Position numbers and translations under genes: made by a program. From Clostridiales bacterium (lineage in GTDB: Bacteria > Bacillota > Clostridia > Christensenellales > Pumilibacteraceae), in the NCBI GenBank assembly GCA_003533505.1, contig DQGD01000008.1, positions 22,052 through 86,051 of the forward strand: a stretch of 64,000 nucleotides of DNA. Direction: 5' to 3'. How positions within the stretch are numbered: position 1 is the stretch's first letter; every line of letters starts with the position of its first letter. The notes under the pieces were generated by a model. It was not told where the DNA came from, searched no databases, and was given only the letters and a program-made list of their open reading frames with translations. Below, piece by piece: positions 1-7,298 of the stretch.

Positions 1-1365
1 GCTGCGCTTGCCTACGGGCTTGACAAGACCAAGGACGCCAACCAGAAGGTCTTTATCTACGACCTCGGCGGCGGCACGTTCGATATCTCCATTCTCGAAA
101 TCGGCGACGGCGTAGTAGAAGTGCTTGCTACCGCAGGTAACAACCGTCTGGGCGGTGACGACTTCGATAAGAGAATTATGGATTACCTCGTAGACACCTT
201 CAAGAAAGAGCATAACATCGACCTTACCAAGGACCGTATGGCTATGCAGAGATTGAAGGAAGCTGCGGAGAAAGCCAAGATAGAGCTTTCGACCTTGCAG
301 AACACCAAAATCAGTCTGCCGTTCATTTCGATGGGCGAAGCAGGTCCTATCCACATGGACGTCGACCTCAGCCGCGCTAAGTTTGAAGCGCTTATCGCCG
401 ACCTCGTTCAGCAAACCGTCGACCTTACCAAGCGCGCGCTTGCGGACTCCGGGCTTACCACGAGCCAAATCGATAAGGTTATTCTCGTCGGCGGCTCGAC
501 CCGTGTTCCTTGCGTAGTCGACGCGGTGAGAAAGGTAAGCGGCAAGGAGCCGTTCAAGGGTATCAACCCCGACGAATGCGTCGCAATCGGCGCGGCTATT
601 CAGGGCGGCGTGCTCGGCGGCGAAGTCAAGGACGTGTTGTTGCTCGACGTTACTCCGCTGTCGCTGGGTATCGAAACGATGGGCGGCGTGTTCACAAAGC
701 TTATCGACAGAAACACCACAATTCCTACCAAGAAATCGCAGGTGTTCTCGACCGCTGCGGATAATCAGCCGTCGGTTGATATTCACGTGCTTCAGGGCGA
801 GCGCCCGATGGCAGCCGATAACAAGACGTTGGCTCGCTTCGAGCTGAGCGGCATTGCTCCGGCGCCGAGAGGCATTCCGCAAATCGAAGTTACGTTCGAT
901 ATCGACGCAAACGGCATCGTGCACGTTTACGCTAAGGATAAAGGTACCGGCAAGGAGCAGAGCGTGACCATTACTGCTTCGTCCAACCTGTCCGAAGAGG
1001 ATATTCAGCGCGCTATCGACGATGCTGAGAAGTTTGCCGCTGAGGACAACAAGCGTAAAGAAGTCGTCGACGTGAAGAACAACCTCGACGCGCTCGTGTT
1101 CCAGATTGAGAAAGTGCTCACCGAGAGCGGCGACAAAGTTGACGCAGCCGACAAGGCTTGCCTCGAGGAAGAGGTTAAGAAAGCAAAAGAAACGCTTAAG
1201 ACCGACGACGTCGACGCTATCAAAAAGACGTTTGAAGATTTGCAGAAGCTGTCCGGCGAGATTTTTACCAAGCTTTATCAGCAGACAGCAGGCGCGGCTA
1301 ACGGCAATCCCGGCGGAAACGGCGGCAGCGACGGCGACAACGTGGTGGATGCGGAAGAGGTGTAA
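1..1365 (+). CDS. dnaK: Molecular chaperone DnaK (Hsp70), 5' end outside the window
   Basis: This is the C-terminal 454 residues of DnaK; the frame is open from base 1, so roughly the first 165-170 residues lie upstream. The fragment opens with AALAYGLDK and the ATPase phosphate loop DLGGGTFDIS (fragment residues 21-30). It continues through VGGSTRVP and the interdomain linker region with DVTPLSLGIETMGG, then the beta-sandwich substrate-binding domain and helical lid. It ends in a Gly/Asn-rich tail and the acidic DNVVDAEEV. DnaK binds hydrophobic stretches of unfolded proteins in an ATP cycle driven by DnaJ and GrpE. dnaJ follows after 27 bases, the usual chaperone operon order. Any HrcA/CIRCE control would lie upstream of the window. 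Confidence 0.98.
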   Translation, partial: AALAYGLDKTKDANQKVFIYDLGGGTFDISILEIGDGVVEVLATAGNNRLGGDDFDKRIMDYLVDTFKKEHNIDLTKDRMAMQRLKEAAEKAKIELSTLQNTKISLPFISMGEAGPIHMDVDLSRAKFEALIADLVQQTVDLTKRALADSGLTTSQIDKVILVGGSTRVPCVVDAVRKVSGKEPFKGINPDECVAIGAAIQGGVLGGEVKDVLLLDVTPLSLGIETMGGVFTKLIDRNTTIPTKKSQVFSTAADNQPSVDIHVLQGERPMAADNKTLARFELSGIAPAPRGIPQIEVTFDIDANGIVHVYAKDKGTGKEQSVTITASSNLSEEDIQRAIDDAEKFAAEDNKRKEVVDVKNNLDALVFQIEKVLTESGDKVDAADKACLEEEVKKAKETLKTDDVDAIKKTFEDLQKLSGEIFTKLYQQTAGAANGNPGGNGGSDGDNVVDAEEV

Positions 1366-1392
1366 CGCCTGAATCCGTAGACGGGAGAAACA

Positions 1393-2520
1393 ATGGCTAA
1401 ATCATTTTACGACATACTCGGGGTGAGTAAAGACGCAAGCCAGGACGAAATAAAGTCCGCGTACAGAAAGCTCGCTCGTCAGTATCACCCCGACCTGCAT
1501 CCCGGCGACGAGGCGGCGGCAAATAAGTTCAAGGAAATATCCGAGGCTTACGACACGCTGTCCGACCCGCAAAAGCGCGCGGCTTACGATAACCCGAGTC
1601 CTTTCGGGGATTTCGGAGGAAGCGACGGCAGCGGTTTCTCGGGCTTCTCGGGTTTCTCCGGCTTCGGCGGAGGCGGCAGTATTTTCGACAGCATATTCGA
1701 TATGTTCGGCGGCGGCAGCGGCTCGAGGAGCGGCGGCAGAACAGCCGAGAATATCGGCGACGATATTACCGTCAACGTTACGCTCACGTTCGAGGAAGCG
1801 GCGTTCGGCGCGCAAAAGGAAGTTACCGTCACGCGCAAGGAGCCGTGCAAGACGTGTAACGGCACGGGCGCAAAGGACGGCACTAAATTCAAGCAGTGCG
1901 GAACCTGCGGTGGCTCGGGCAGAGTAAAGCAAGCGCAAGAAACCCCGTTCGGCAGAGTGGTAAGCGAGCGCGTTTGCCCCTCGTGTAAGGGTACGGGAAA
2001 GATTATAGAAGAAGCGTGCCCCGACTGCGGCGGCAGAGGAATGGTCAGAAAAAGCGTCACGCTTAAGGTCAACATTCCTGCCGGCGTGGAAACGGGTCAG
2101 GTCATGACGGTGCGCGGCGAGGGCGAAAAGGTTGTCGGCGGCATGCCGGGCAATCTCCAGCTGATTATCAACGTATTGCCGCACAAGGTGTTCAAGCGTT
2201 CGGGTAACGACCTTTACGTCGAGCTCCCCGTTACGTTCATTCAGGCGGTGCTGGGCGAAAAGGTAAAGGTGCCTACGCTTAAGGGAACCGAACTTGAGTT
2301 CGGGCTCAGCGAGGGCGTGAAGAGCGGCACCGTACTTAAACTCAAAGGGCGCGGCATCACCACGAAGCGCGGCACGGGCGATATGTACGTCACCGTAATC
2401 GTCGATTTGCCCAAGAAGCTCACCAAAGACCAAAAGGCTAAGATTAAGGCTCTCGAAACCGAATTAAAGCCCGAGCAGTTTGACGAGGTAAAGGTATTCA
2501 ACAAGAAAGCGTTTAAGTAA
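1393..2520 (+). CDS. dnaJ: Chaperone protein DnaJ (Hsp40)
   Basis: Full-length 375-residue DnaJ, the co-chaperone that delivers clients to DnaK and stimulates its ATPase. The J domain occupies about residues 1-70 with the essential HPD at 32-34. A Gly/Phe-rich linker follows (about 75-120). The zinc domain has four CxxCxGxG repeats beginning near residue 152: CKTCNGTG, CGTCGGSG, CPSCKGTG and CPDCGGRG. Two beta-sandwich client-binding domains end the protein. The ATG follows GGGAGAAAC at close spacing and sits 27 bases after dnaK, so the two are co-transcribed. A rho-independent terminator closes the operon 50 bases downstream. Family assignment is certain; nothing is truncated. Confidence 0.98.
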   Translation: MAKSFYDILGVSKDASQDEIKSAYRKLARQYHPDLHPGDEAAANKFKEISEAYDTLSDPQKRAAYDNPSPFGDFGGSDGSGFSGFSGFSGFGGGGSIFDSIFDMFGGGSGSRSGGRTAENIGDDITVNVTLTFEEAAFGAQKEVTVTRKEPCKTCNGTGAKDGTKFKQCGTCGGSGRVKQAQETPFGRVVSERVCPSCKGTGKIIEEACPDCGGRGMVRKSVTLKVNIPAGVETGQVMTVRGEGEKVVGGMPGNLQLIINVLPHKVFKRSGNDLYVELPVTFIQAVLGEKVKVPTLKGTELEFGLSEGVKSGTVLKLKGRGITTKRGTGDMYVTVIVDLPKKLTKDQKAKIKALETELKPEQFDEVKVFNKKAFK

Positions 2521-2569
2521 CGAGCTATGCGCGTCTTGCGCAAACGCTTGAAAAGTATTAAACGATAAG

Positions 2570-2604
2570 ACAGTCGCTTAAATAAAGAAAGCGGCTGTTT
2601 TTTT
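2570..2604 (+). terminator. Terminator of the dnaK-dnaJ operon
   Basis: A 10-bp stem, ACAGTCGCTT (2570-2579) with AAGCGGCTGT (2589-2598), contains one G-T pair and is followed by a run of seven T. It lies between dnaJ and the prmA promoter. Confidence 0.9.
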
Positions 2605-2636
2605 GTGCTCGGGCGGCAAGCGTAGTCATCGTTTCG

Positions 2637-2665
2637 TTGACTTTACGGACGTAAAATGCTACAAT
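2637..2665 (+). promoter_or_regulatory. Sigma-A type promoter for prmA operon
   Basis: TTGACT (2637-2642) and TACAAT (2660-2665) are separated by 17 bp. The predicted transcription start is near 2672, 24 bases before the prmA ATG. This makes prmA-rsmE-mtaB-HIT a transcription unit separate from the chaperones. Confidence 0.85.
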
Positions 2666-2695
2666 AATAACGAAATCATATCGGAGATTTACTTT

Positions 2696-3625
2696 ATGGA
2701 GTGGCTACAAATTACTATTTCCACGACGCGCGAGTGCAGCGAGCTGGTAGCGATGCTGCTGTACGACGCGGGCAGCGAGGGTGTGCTGATAAAGGACGAC
2801 GCAGACATACGCGAGCTTATAGAAAAGAAACTCAATTGGGATTACGTCGACGAGAGCCTTCTCGCGGCGAACGACAACAGGGCGCTTGTAAGCGGCTTTT
2901 TCCCCGTGGGTTTCGACGCCTGCGGTATTCATTCCGCGCTGTGCGAACTAAGGGAACGCTCGATTTTCCCGACGGGAAGTCTGGAGGTTTCGCAAATAGG
3001 CATCGACTCCGAGGATTGGGAAAACGAGTGGCGAAAGTACTATGCGCCTATCGAAATCGGCAAAGTAGTCATCGTGCCTGCGTGGCAGTCCGCGCCCGAT
3101 AACGGCGAAATCCCCGTGTTTATCGAGCCCGGAATGGCGTTCGGCACAGGCAATCACGAAACGACGTCTGCTTGCGTGGAATTGATGCAAAGGCTGGATT
3201 TTTCCGATAAAACCGTTCTGGATATGGGCTGCGGAAGCGGAATACTCGGCATTACGGCGGCTAAGCTCGGCGCGAAATCGGTAATACTGTCGGACATCGA
3301 CAGACAGGCAATCGAAGCTACCGAGGCTAATGTTCGGCTTAACAAGGTCGAAGAATTGTGTAAAACCGTTTGCGGCGACCTCGACACGGGCGAAATCAAA
3401 GCGGACATCGTAATTGCAAACATAACCGCCGACGTGCTCATAAGGTTGAAAGGCTTATTGGGCGACGCGTTAAAGTCGGGCGGCGACATGGTCATCAGCG
3501 GCATAATCAACGCGAGAGCGGACGAGGTAAAGGCGGCTTATGAGGACGGCTTTACGCTGCGCGAGGCGGTCAATCGCGGCGAGTGGAACGCAATGCTGCT
3601 GAAAAAGAACGGAGGAAAGGCTTAA
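2696..3625 (+). CDS. prmA: Ribosomal protein L11 methyltransferase
   Basis: 309-residue PrmA, which trimethylates ribosomal protein L11 using S-adenosylmethionine. The SAM-binding motif VLDMGCGSGILGI lies near residue 175, and the catalytic-site region carries NITADVLI, typical of the family. The N-terminal half is the L11-recognition domain. The reading frame stays open upstream to 2603, but the ATG at 2696 is chosen because it has a Shine-Dalgarno match (CGGAG at 2682-2686) and gives the family's usual start, MEWLQITI. The frame upstream would also read through the promoter. The stop codon overlaps the rsmE start (TAATG), and the prmA-rsmE pairing is widespread in Bacillota. Confidence 0.96.
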   Translation: MEWLQITISTTRECSELVAMLLYDAGSEGVLIKDDADIRELIEKKLNWDYVDESLLAANDNRALVSGFFPVGFDACGIHSALCELRERSIFPTGSLEVSQIGIDSEDWENEWRKYYAPIEIGKVVIVPAWQSAPDNGEIPVFIEPGMAFGTGNHETTSACVELMQRLDFSDKTVLDMGCGSGILGITAAKLGAKSVILSDIDRQAIEATEANVRLNKVEELCKTVCGDLDTGEIKADIVIANITADVLIRLKGLLGDALKSGGDMVISGIINARADEVKAAYEDGFTLREAVNRGEWNAMLLKKNGGKA

Positions 3626-4350
3626 TGCGCAAATTGTTTCTCGATAAGATAGACGGCGATACGATAACCTTGAGCGGAGATGACCACAAACACATCGCTT
3701 ATTCGCTCCGTATGCGCAAGGGCGACGAGATAACCGTGTGCGCCGACGGTGTAGACTACACGGCGATTATCCGCGAAATGACAAAGACCTCGACGATTGC
3801 CGAAATCACCGGCAAGGCTCGTTCCGTTTCCGAACCGAGCATAGAGCTTACTTTGTTTTTCGGCGCGCTTAAAGGAGATAAAAACGATTACGTCGTGCAA
3901 AAATGCACCGAGCTTGGCGTGAAAGAATTTGTACCGTTTATTTCCGATTTTTGCGCCGTGACGAGCGAATCCGTAAAAATCGAAAGGCTGTCGCGTATCG
4001 CATTGGAAGCGGCAAAGCAGAGCGGGCGCGGTTTCGTGCCGACGGTAAGTAGTCCTGTAAAATTTAATGATTTGTCCGATTTGCTGCGCGGCTACGATAC
4101 GGTTGTTTTTCCATACGAGCAGGAGAACGAGCTGCCGATAGACGACTATTTGAAGAAAAGCGCGCGAGGAAAAACAGCAGTAGTAATAGGCTCGGAGGGC
4201 GGTTTTTCGAGAAAGGAAGCCGACGTGCTTCGCAAAATAGCCGGGGGCAGCGTTACGCTGGGAGAGAGGATACTCCGCGCCGACACCGCCTGCGTCGCCG
4301 TGGTTTCCGTAGTTATGTACGCGTTCGGCGAATGGAGAAGAAACAAATGA
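3625..4350 (+). CDS. rsmE: 16S rRNA (uracil-1498-N3)-methyltransferase RsmE
   Basis: 241-residue SPOUT-class enzyme that methylates U1498 of 16S rRNA. An N-terminal PUA-like domain (about 1-70, starting MRKLFLD) is followed by the knotted SAM-binding domain with VIGSEGGFSRKEAD and the C-terminal LGERILRADTA, both hallmarks of RsmE. The ATG at 3625 overlaps the prmA stop by one base and has GGAGG twelve bases upstream. The 3' end overlaps the mtaB start as ATGA. Both overlaps indicate translational coupling in a compact operon. Confidence 0.96.
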   Translation: MRKLFLDKIDGDTITLSGDDHKHIAYSLRMRKGDEITVCADGVDYTAIIREMTKTSTIAEITGKARSVSEPSIELTLFFGALKGDKNDYVVQKCTELGVKEFVPFISDFCAVTSESVKIERLSRIALEAAKQSGRGFVPTVSSPVKFNDLSDLLRGYDTVVFPYEQENELPIDDYLKKSARGKTAVVIGSEGGFSRKEADVLRKIAGGSVTLGERILRADTACVAVVSVVMYAFGEWRRNK

Positions 4351-5594
4351 AGTTCGTCGTATTTTCGCTCGGCTGCAGAGTAAATCAATATGAGGGACAG
4401 TCGCTGATAAAGGAGCTCGAGAGCCGCGGCTTCGAGGCGACGGACAAGCTGGAAAAGGCGGATTATTACATAATAAACACCTGTTCGGTTACGAGCGAAG
4501 CGGACAGAAAGTCGCGCCAGACCGTAGCAAGAGTATTAAAACTCAACCCGAGCGCCAAAATCGCGATTTGCGGTTGTAGTTCGCAGAATGACGCAAAACC
4601 CTATAAAAACAAACCGAATGTGACGATAATCGGCGGAACAAGCAAGAAAATGTCGATTATCGATAGTATTATGTCTGACATAGTACAGGGCGATTTTGTG
4701 TCCGAACCGCCTAAAAAATATGAAGACGACTTGTATTGCGAGCTCACAAAGACTCGCGGCTACATAAAGGTGCAGGACGGCTGCGATAATTTCTGCTCCT
4801 ACTGTATCATACCGTATCTGAGAGGCAGAAGCCGCTCGCGCTCTCTTTGCAGCATAGTGAACGAAGCGAACGAAATGGCGAAGAGGACGCGCGAAATCGT
4901 AGTTACGGGAATAAACGTTTCCGACTACGGCTCGGATATAGGGCTTACGCTTTTCGACCTCGTGCACGCGCTTTCAGCTGTTCCTGCGAGAAAGCGCTTC
5001 GGCTCGCTCGAGTGTACCGTCGTCGACGAAAAGTTGCTGAACGAAATGAAAAACGGCGATTGGTGCGACTCGGTGCACTTGTCTATGCAGAGCGGAAGCG
5101 ATACGGTTCTAAGGCGTATGAACAGAAAATACACTTCCGAGTTTTTTATTGAAAAGTGCGATTTGATAAAGCGATATTTTCCCGACGCAGGCATCACAAC
5201 CGACGTGATAGTCGGCTTCCCGGGCGAAACGGACGAGGAGTTCGAGGAAACCGTGCGCGTTTGCAGGAGAGCAGGCTTTGCCTGGTTGCACGTGTTCCCG
5301 TACAGCTCGCGAAAGGGTACGGTAGCCGCCAAGATGAAGCAGGTTGACGCCGCGGTCGCGGAAGAGCGCGCGGCGCGGCTCCGCGCGGTCAGCGACGAGC
5401 TTAAAACCGAATTTTTGACAAGGCAACTCGGAAAAATCAAGGAAGTGTACGTCGAGGAAGAAATCGACGGCATGGGAGCAGGCTTTGCTTCAGATTATGT
5501 AAGAGTGTATTGCGACGCCGCTCCCGGTACGCTTACCAAACAAAAAATAACGTCGCTTTTCCGCGACGGAGTAAAAGGAGAAGAAATAAAATGA
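4347..5594 (+). CDS. mtaB: tRNA t6A37 methylthiotransferase MtaB
   Basis: 415-residue radical-SAM methylthiotransferase of the MtaB (YqeV) type, which converts t6A37 to ms2t6A in ANN-decoding tRNAs. The N-terminal UPF0004 domain has the cluster cysteines in LGCRVNQYEGQ, NTCSVTSEADRKSRQ and CGCSSQ. The radical-SAM motif CDNFCSYC has its cysteines at 146, 150 and 153. A TRAM-like C-terminal domain is present. LGCRVNQYE distinguishes MtaB from MiaB. The ATG at 4347 overlaps the rsmE stop (ATGA) and has GGAGAAG upstream; an in-frame ATG at 4332 is possible but lies on top of that Shine-Dalgarno sequence. Confidence 0.95.
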   Translation: MKFVVFSLGCRVNQYEGQSLIKELESRGFEATDKLEKADYYIINTCSVTSEADRKSRQTVARVLKLNPSAKIAICGCSSQNDAKPYKNKPNVTIIGGTSKKMSIIDSIMSDIVQGDFVSEPPKKYEDDLYCELTKTRGYIKVQDGCDNFCSYCIIPYLRGRSRSRSLCSIVNEANEMAKRTREIVVTGINVSDYGSDIGLTLFDLVHALSAVPARKRFGSLECTVVDEKLLNEMKNGDWCDSVHLSMQSGSDTVLRRMNRKYTSEFFIEKCDLIKRYFPDAGITTDVIVGFPGETDEEFEETVRVCRRAGFAWLHVFPYSSRKGTVAAKMKQVDAAVAEERAARLRAVSDELKTEFLTRQLGKIKEVYVEEEIDGMGAGFASDYVRVYCDAAPGTLTKQKITSLFRDGVKGEEIK

Positions 5595-5932
5595 ACGATT
5601 GCGTATTTTGTAAAATCGAGCGCGGTGAGATTCCCTCGAAGAAGTATTACGAGGACGAACTGATGTTTATCATCGCCGACATCGAGCCGAAAGCCGAAAA
5701 GCACTACCTTATGATTCCGAAAAAGCACTACAAGCTTTTGTCGGACATGACGGAAGAGGATGCGGACAATCTGGCGAGGTGCCTGAAAAAGTTGTCCGAG
5801 CTCGCGCCCGCGCTGGGGCTTAGCGGCGGATACCGCCTCGTAATCAACCAGGGCGACGACGCCGGTCAAACCGTGCATCACCTGCATGTGCACGTTCTCG
5901 GCGGTCAGAAAATGGACTTCCCGAAACTGTAA
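5591..5932 (+). CDS. hinT: HIT family nucleotide-binding protein (HinT-like)
   Basis: 113-residue histidine-triad protein. The catalytic triad HHLHVHV lies at residues 96-102, with the usual start MNDCVFCKIERGEIPS carrying a CxxC-like N-terminus. HinT proteins hydrolyse purine nucleoside phosphoramidates; the physiological substrate here is unknown. The ATG overlaps the mtaB stop (ATGA) and is preceded by GGAG. The frame remains open upstream inside mtaB, but that stretch does not resemble the family. The HIT gene next to rsmE/mtaB and before rpsU is a common Clostridia arrangement. The exact substrate subgroup is not resolved. Confidence 0.93.
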   Translation: MNDCVFCKIERGEIPSKKYYEDELMFIIADIEPKAEKHYLMIPKKHYKLLSDMTEEDADNLARCLKKLSELAPALGLSGGYRLVINQGDDAGQTVHHLHVHVLGGQKMDFPKL

Positions 5933-5995
5933 GCGGTTTTCCGCGCGGATTTTCGCGCAAATACCGAAATATCTCCGTTTAACCCCGAAAAACCG

Positions 5996-6024
5996 TTGAC
6001 AAACCTTTTGCGATTTGTTACAAT
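5996..6024 (+). promoter_or_regulatory. Sigma-A type promoter for rpsU
   Basis: Near-consensus TTGACA (5996-6001), 17-bp spacer and TACAAT (6019-6024). The start should be near 6031, leaving a 39-base leader with a strong AAAGGTGGTG ribosome site before rpsU. Confidence 0.92.
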
Positions 6025-6069
6025 AACAGGGCTAATTAAGGTTCGGTAGAGAACAAAGGTGGTGTAAGC

Positions 6070-6246
6070 ATGTCCGCAATCAAAGTCGGCGAGAACGAGT
6101 CTTTGGAAAGCGCGCTCAAGCGTTTTAAGAGAAAGTGCCAGAAGGATAACATTATGGGCGACCTCAGACGCAAGGAGCATTACGAAAAGCCCTCCGTTCG
6201 CAGAAAGAAGAAGGCAGAGGCTGCCAGAAAGCGCATCAAGAACTAA
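6070..6246 (+). CDS. rpsU: 30S ribosomal protein S21
   Basis: 58-residue S21, a small, highly basic subunit protein needed for initiation. The sequence starts MSAIKVGENESLESALKRF and ends in a Lys/Arg-rich helix (PSVRRKKKAEAARKRIKN), matching the family in length and composition. The ATG at 6070 follows AAAGGTGGTG at good spacing. It has its own strong promoter and a terminator 23 bases after the stop, so it is expressed monocistronically. In many Bacillota rpsU is followed by yqeY; that gene is not here. Confidence 0.97.
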   Translation: MSAIKVGENESLESALKRFKRKCQKDNIMGDLRRKEHYEKPSVRRKKKAEAARKRIKN

Positions 6247-6268
6247 CCGCCTTACTGAATAAGGTAAC

Positions 6269-6303
6269 AAAACGCTTCCGTAAAATTACGGGAGCGTTTT
6301 CGT
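6269..6303 (+). terminator. Terminator of rpsU
   Basis: A long stem, AAAACGCTTCCGTAA (6269-6283) with TTACGGGAGCGTTTT (6286-6300), has one G-T pair. The tip must open to form a real loop. The 3' arm ends in the T-run. Confidence 0.9.
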
Positions 6304-6330
6304 TTGCCGTAATGTTTTCGTTTGCCGTAA
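6297..6330 (+). repeat. Short tandem direct repeat in intergenic DNA
   Basis: The 16-mer TTTTCGTTTGCCGTAA occurs at 6297-6312 and again at 6315-6330, an 18-bp period. It begins in the T-tract of the rpsU terminator and looks like a slippage duplication. The rest of 6331-6436 shows no gene or clear signal that I can support. Confidence 0.7.
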
Positions 6331-6436
6331 AAAGCAACTGTCGTTTTGTCGCATTGTCGGTTGCGTGCTCGCACTTTTTGAACGAGCGTTCCGAGTAAAG
6401 AAATTCGTCGAATTTTATAAAACCGCGACGAAACGC

Positions 6437-6465
6437 TTGACGAATCTTGAATTATAATGTATTAT
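6437..6465 (+). promoter_or_regulatory. Candidate promoter of an intergenic transcript
   Basis: TTGACG (6437-6442) and TATTAT (6460-6465) have a 17-bp spacer. A better -10 look-alike, TATAAT, at 6453-6458 has no -35 at correct spacing. The predicted start is near 6472 and the transcript would end at the terminator at 6566-6595. Confidence 0.55.
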
Positions 6466-6477
6466 TCGCGTGTACCA

Positions 6478-6567
6478 ATGATTTTGAAGCACATAAGATT
6501 TTCGCGGTACATAAGAAAACGCGAAGAAGCACGCGAGAAAAACAAAAGAAAAACAAAAGACGATTGA
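6478..6567 (+). CDS. Possible 29-residue basic peptide, or part of a small RNA
   Basis: A 30-codon open frame starts MILKHIRFSRYIRKREEARE and ends in a Lys-rich tail (KNKRKTKDD). It sits wholly between a plausible promoter (6437-6465) and a rho-independent terminator whose stem begins at its stop codon. I do not recognise it. There is no good Shine-Dalgarno sequence before the ATG, and the composition (about half charged, mostly Lys/Arg) could be chance. The transcription unit of about 125 nucleotides is better supported than the coding frame, so a small regulatory RNA is an equal alternative. Confidence 0.3.
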   Translation: MILKHIRFSRYIRKREEAREKNKRKTKDD

Positions 6568-6595
6568 CCCGAACGGTATCCGCTCGGGTCTTTTT
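6566..6595 (+). terminator. Terminator of the intergenic transcript
   Basis: GACCCGA (6566-6572) pairs with TCGGGTC (6584-6590), with a further inner CGG/CCG, and is followed by TTTTT. The nearest annotated upstream gene, rpsU, already has its own terminator, so this one implies a separate short transcript. Confidence 0.82.
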
Positions 6596-6678
6596 ATGCT
6601 TTTGAGGCGCGCGAAATCCGACTTCTTTTGCCGAATATTGTCGAATTTGCATGAAGGCGCCCAAAAGCCGCAAAAGTG

Positions 6679-6687
6679 TGCTATTAT
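6679..6687 (+). promoter_or_regulatory. Extended -10 promoter for the 146-residue protein gene
   Basis: TGCTATTAT is an extended -10 element (TGn plus TATTAT). No good -35 lies 17 bp upstream, which is usual for extended -10 promoters. The start would be near 6694, with GGAGGA at 6705-6710. Confidence 0.55.
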
Positions 6688-6717
6688 GATTGTACCATTA
6701 AAGTGGAGGAAGAAACA

Positions 6718-7158
6718 ATGGGAAAAGTAATAAAGGAAATGAGCGAGCTCAAAAAGCGTGCGTTGCTTGCAAAGCAACGGCTGAGAATGGGCTATTGGGA
6801 AAAGCAAGAGCGTGAGCGTCTTGAAATGGTAAACGGCGGCAGCGCTTTGGACGAGCGCGGCATAGAAGAACTGCGACGCGCCAAGTTCCGTCGCGACGCA
6901 TTGATGATAATCGACGGCGACAAGGCAAAGAAAGAGGAGAAAATGTACGAAAAGGTATGCAAAATTCTGGATACCGATTCGGACACGCTCAGTCCTATCG
7001 GTCAGCTTATCGACAAGGAGCTTTACTCGAAGATGGACGAGTGCGGCAGACAGAAGTATATTCTGGAGCTCGCCGGCAAGTTCAGAGAACTTAGTCGCAG
7101 ATATTATCTCGAACGCGCGGCGAAATCACGGACGAGCGAAGCAAAAGCCTTGACTTAA
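6718..7158 (+). CDS. Hypothetical protein, charged and helical
   Basis: 146-residue protein that I do not recognise. It is rich in Lys, Arg and Glu. The first 70 residues are strongly helical with heptad-like spacing (KEMSELKKRALLAKQRLRMG), and the middle contains DSDTLSPIGQLIDKEL. No membrane segment, signal peptide or cysteine cluster is visible; there is one Cys in the middle and one near the C-terminal third. The ATG at 6718 is selected because GGAGGA lies eight bases upstream; upstream in-frame codons lack a ribosome site. It has its own promoter, and the pcrA promoter overlaps its last codons, so it is separately controlled. It occupies the slot where yqeY often follows rpsU but shows no resemblance to YqeY that I can see. 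Confidence 0.8.
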   Translation: MGKVIKEMSELKKRALLAKQRLRMGYWEKQERERLEMVNGGSALDERGIEELRRAKFRRDALMIIDGDKAKKEEKMYEKVCKILDTDSDTLSPIGQLIDKELYSKMDECGRQKYILELAGKFRELSRRYYLERAAKSRTSEAKALT

Positions 7159-7178
7159 AGGCGCGTTTCTTATATAAT
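7150..7178 (+). promoter_or_regulatory. Sigma-A type promoter for pcrA
   Basis: TTGACT (7150-7155), 17-bp spacer and a perfect TATAAT (7173-7178). The -35 lies inside the last codons of the preceding gene. The start near 7185 leaves a leader of about 114 bases. Confidence 0.88.
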
Positions 7179-7192
7179 TTATATTACGGATT

Positions 7193-7237
7193 TATGCGGC
7201 GTTGCGACGAAGCTTTTTCGGATTCGTGCGCCGCATA
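7193..7237 (+). promoter_or_regulatory. Stable hairpin at the 5' end of the pcrA leader
   Basis: TATGCGGCG (7193-7201) pairs perfectly with CGCCGCATA (7229-7237), with an inner ACGAA/TTCGT helix (7207-7211 with 7223-7227). TTTTATAT follows, a weak U-tract. It starts about eight bases after the predicted transcription start, so it could be a 5' stabiliser or an attenuator. Confidence 0.5.
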
Positions 7238-7298
7238 TTTTATATCCGCAAACCGCCGCAATAAAGGTGGTAAACGCCACTATGTAAGGACGAAACCA

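Noticed and set aside
1402..2433. 343-codon minus-strand open frame across dnaJ
   Set aside because: Antisense shadow of dnaJ; no motifs and no ribosome site.
5935..5976. Possible terminator after the HIT gene
   Set aside because: GCGCG/CGCGC can pair, but no T-tract follows.
6415..6807. 130-codon minus-strand open frame over the 6.4-6.7 kb gap
   Set aside because: Phe/Cys-rich translation of A/T-rich DNA. It overlaps the start of the + strand gene with the good ribosome site and spans the terminator and promoter signals.
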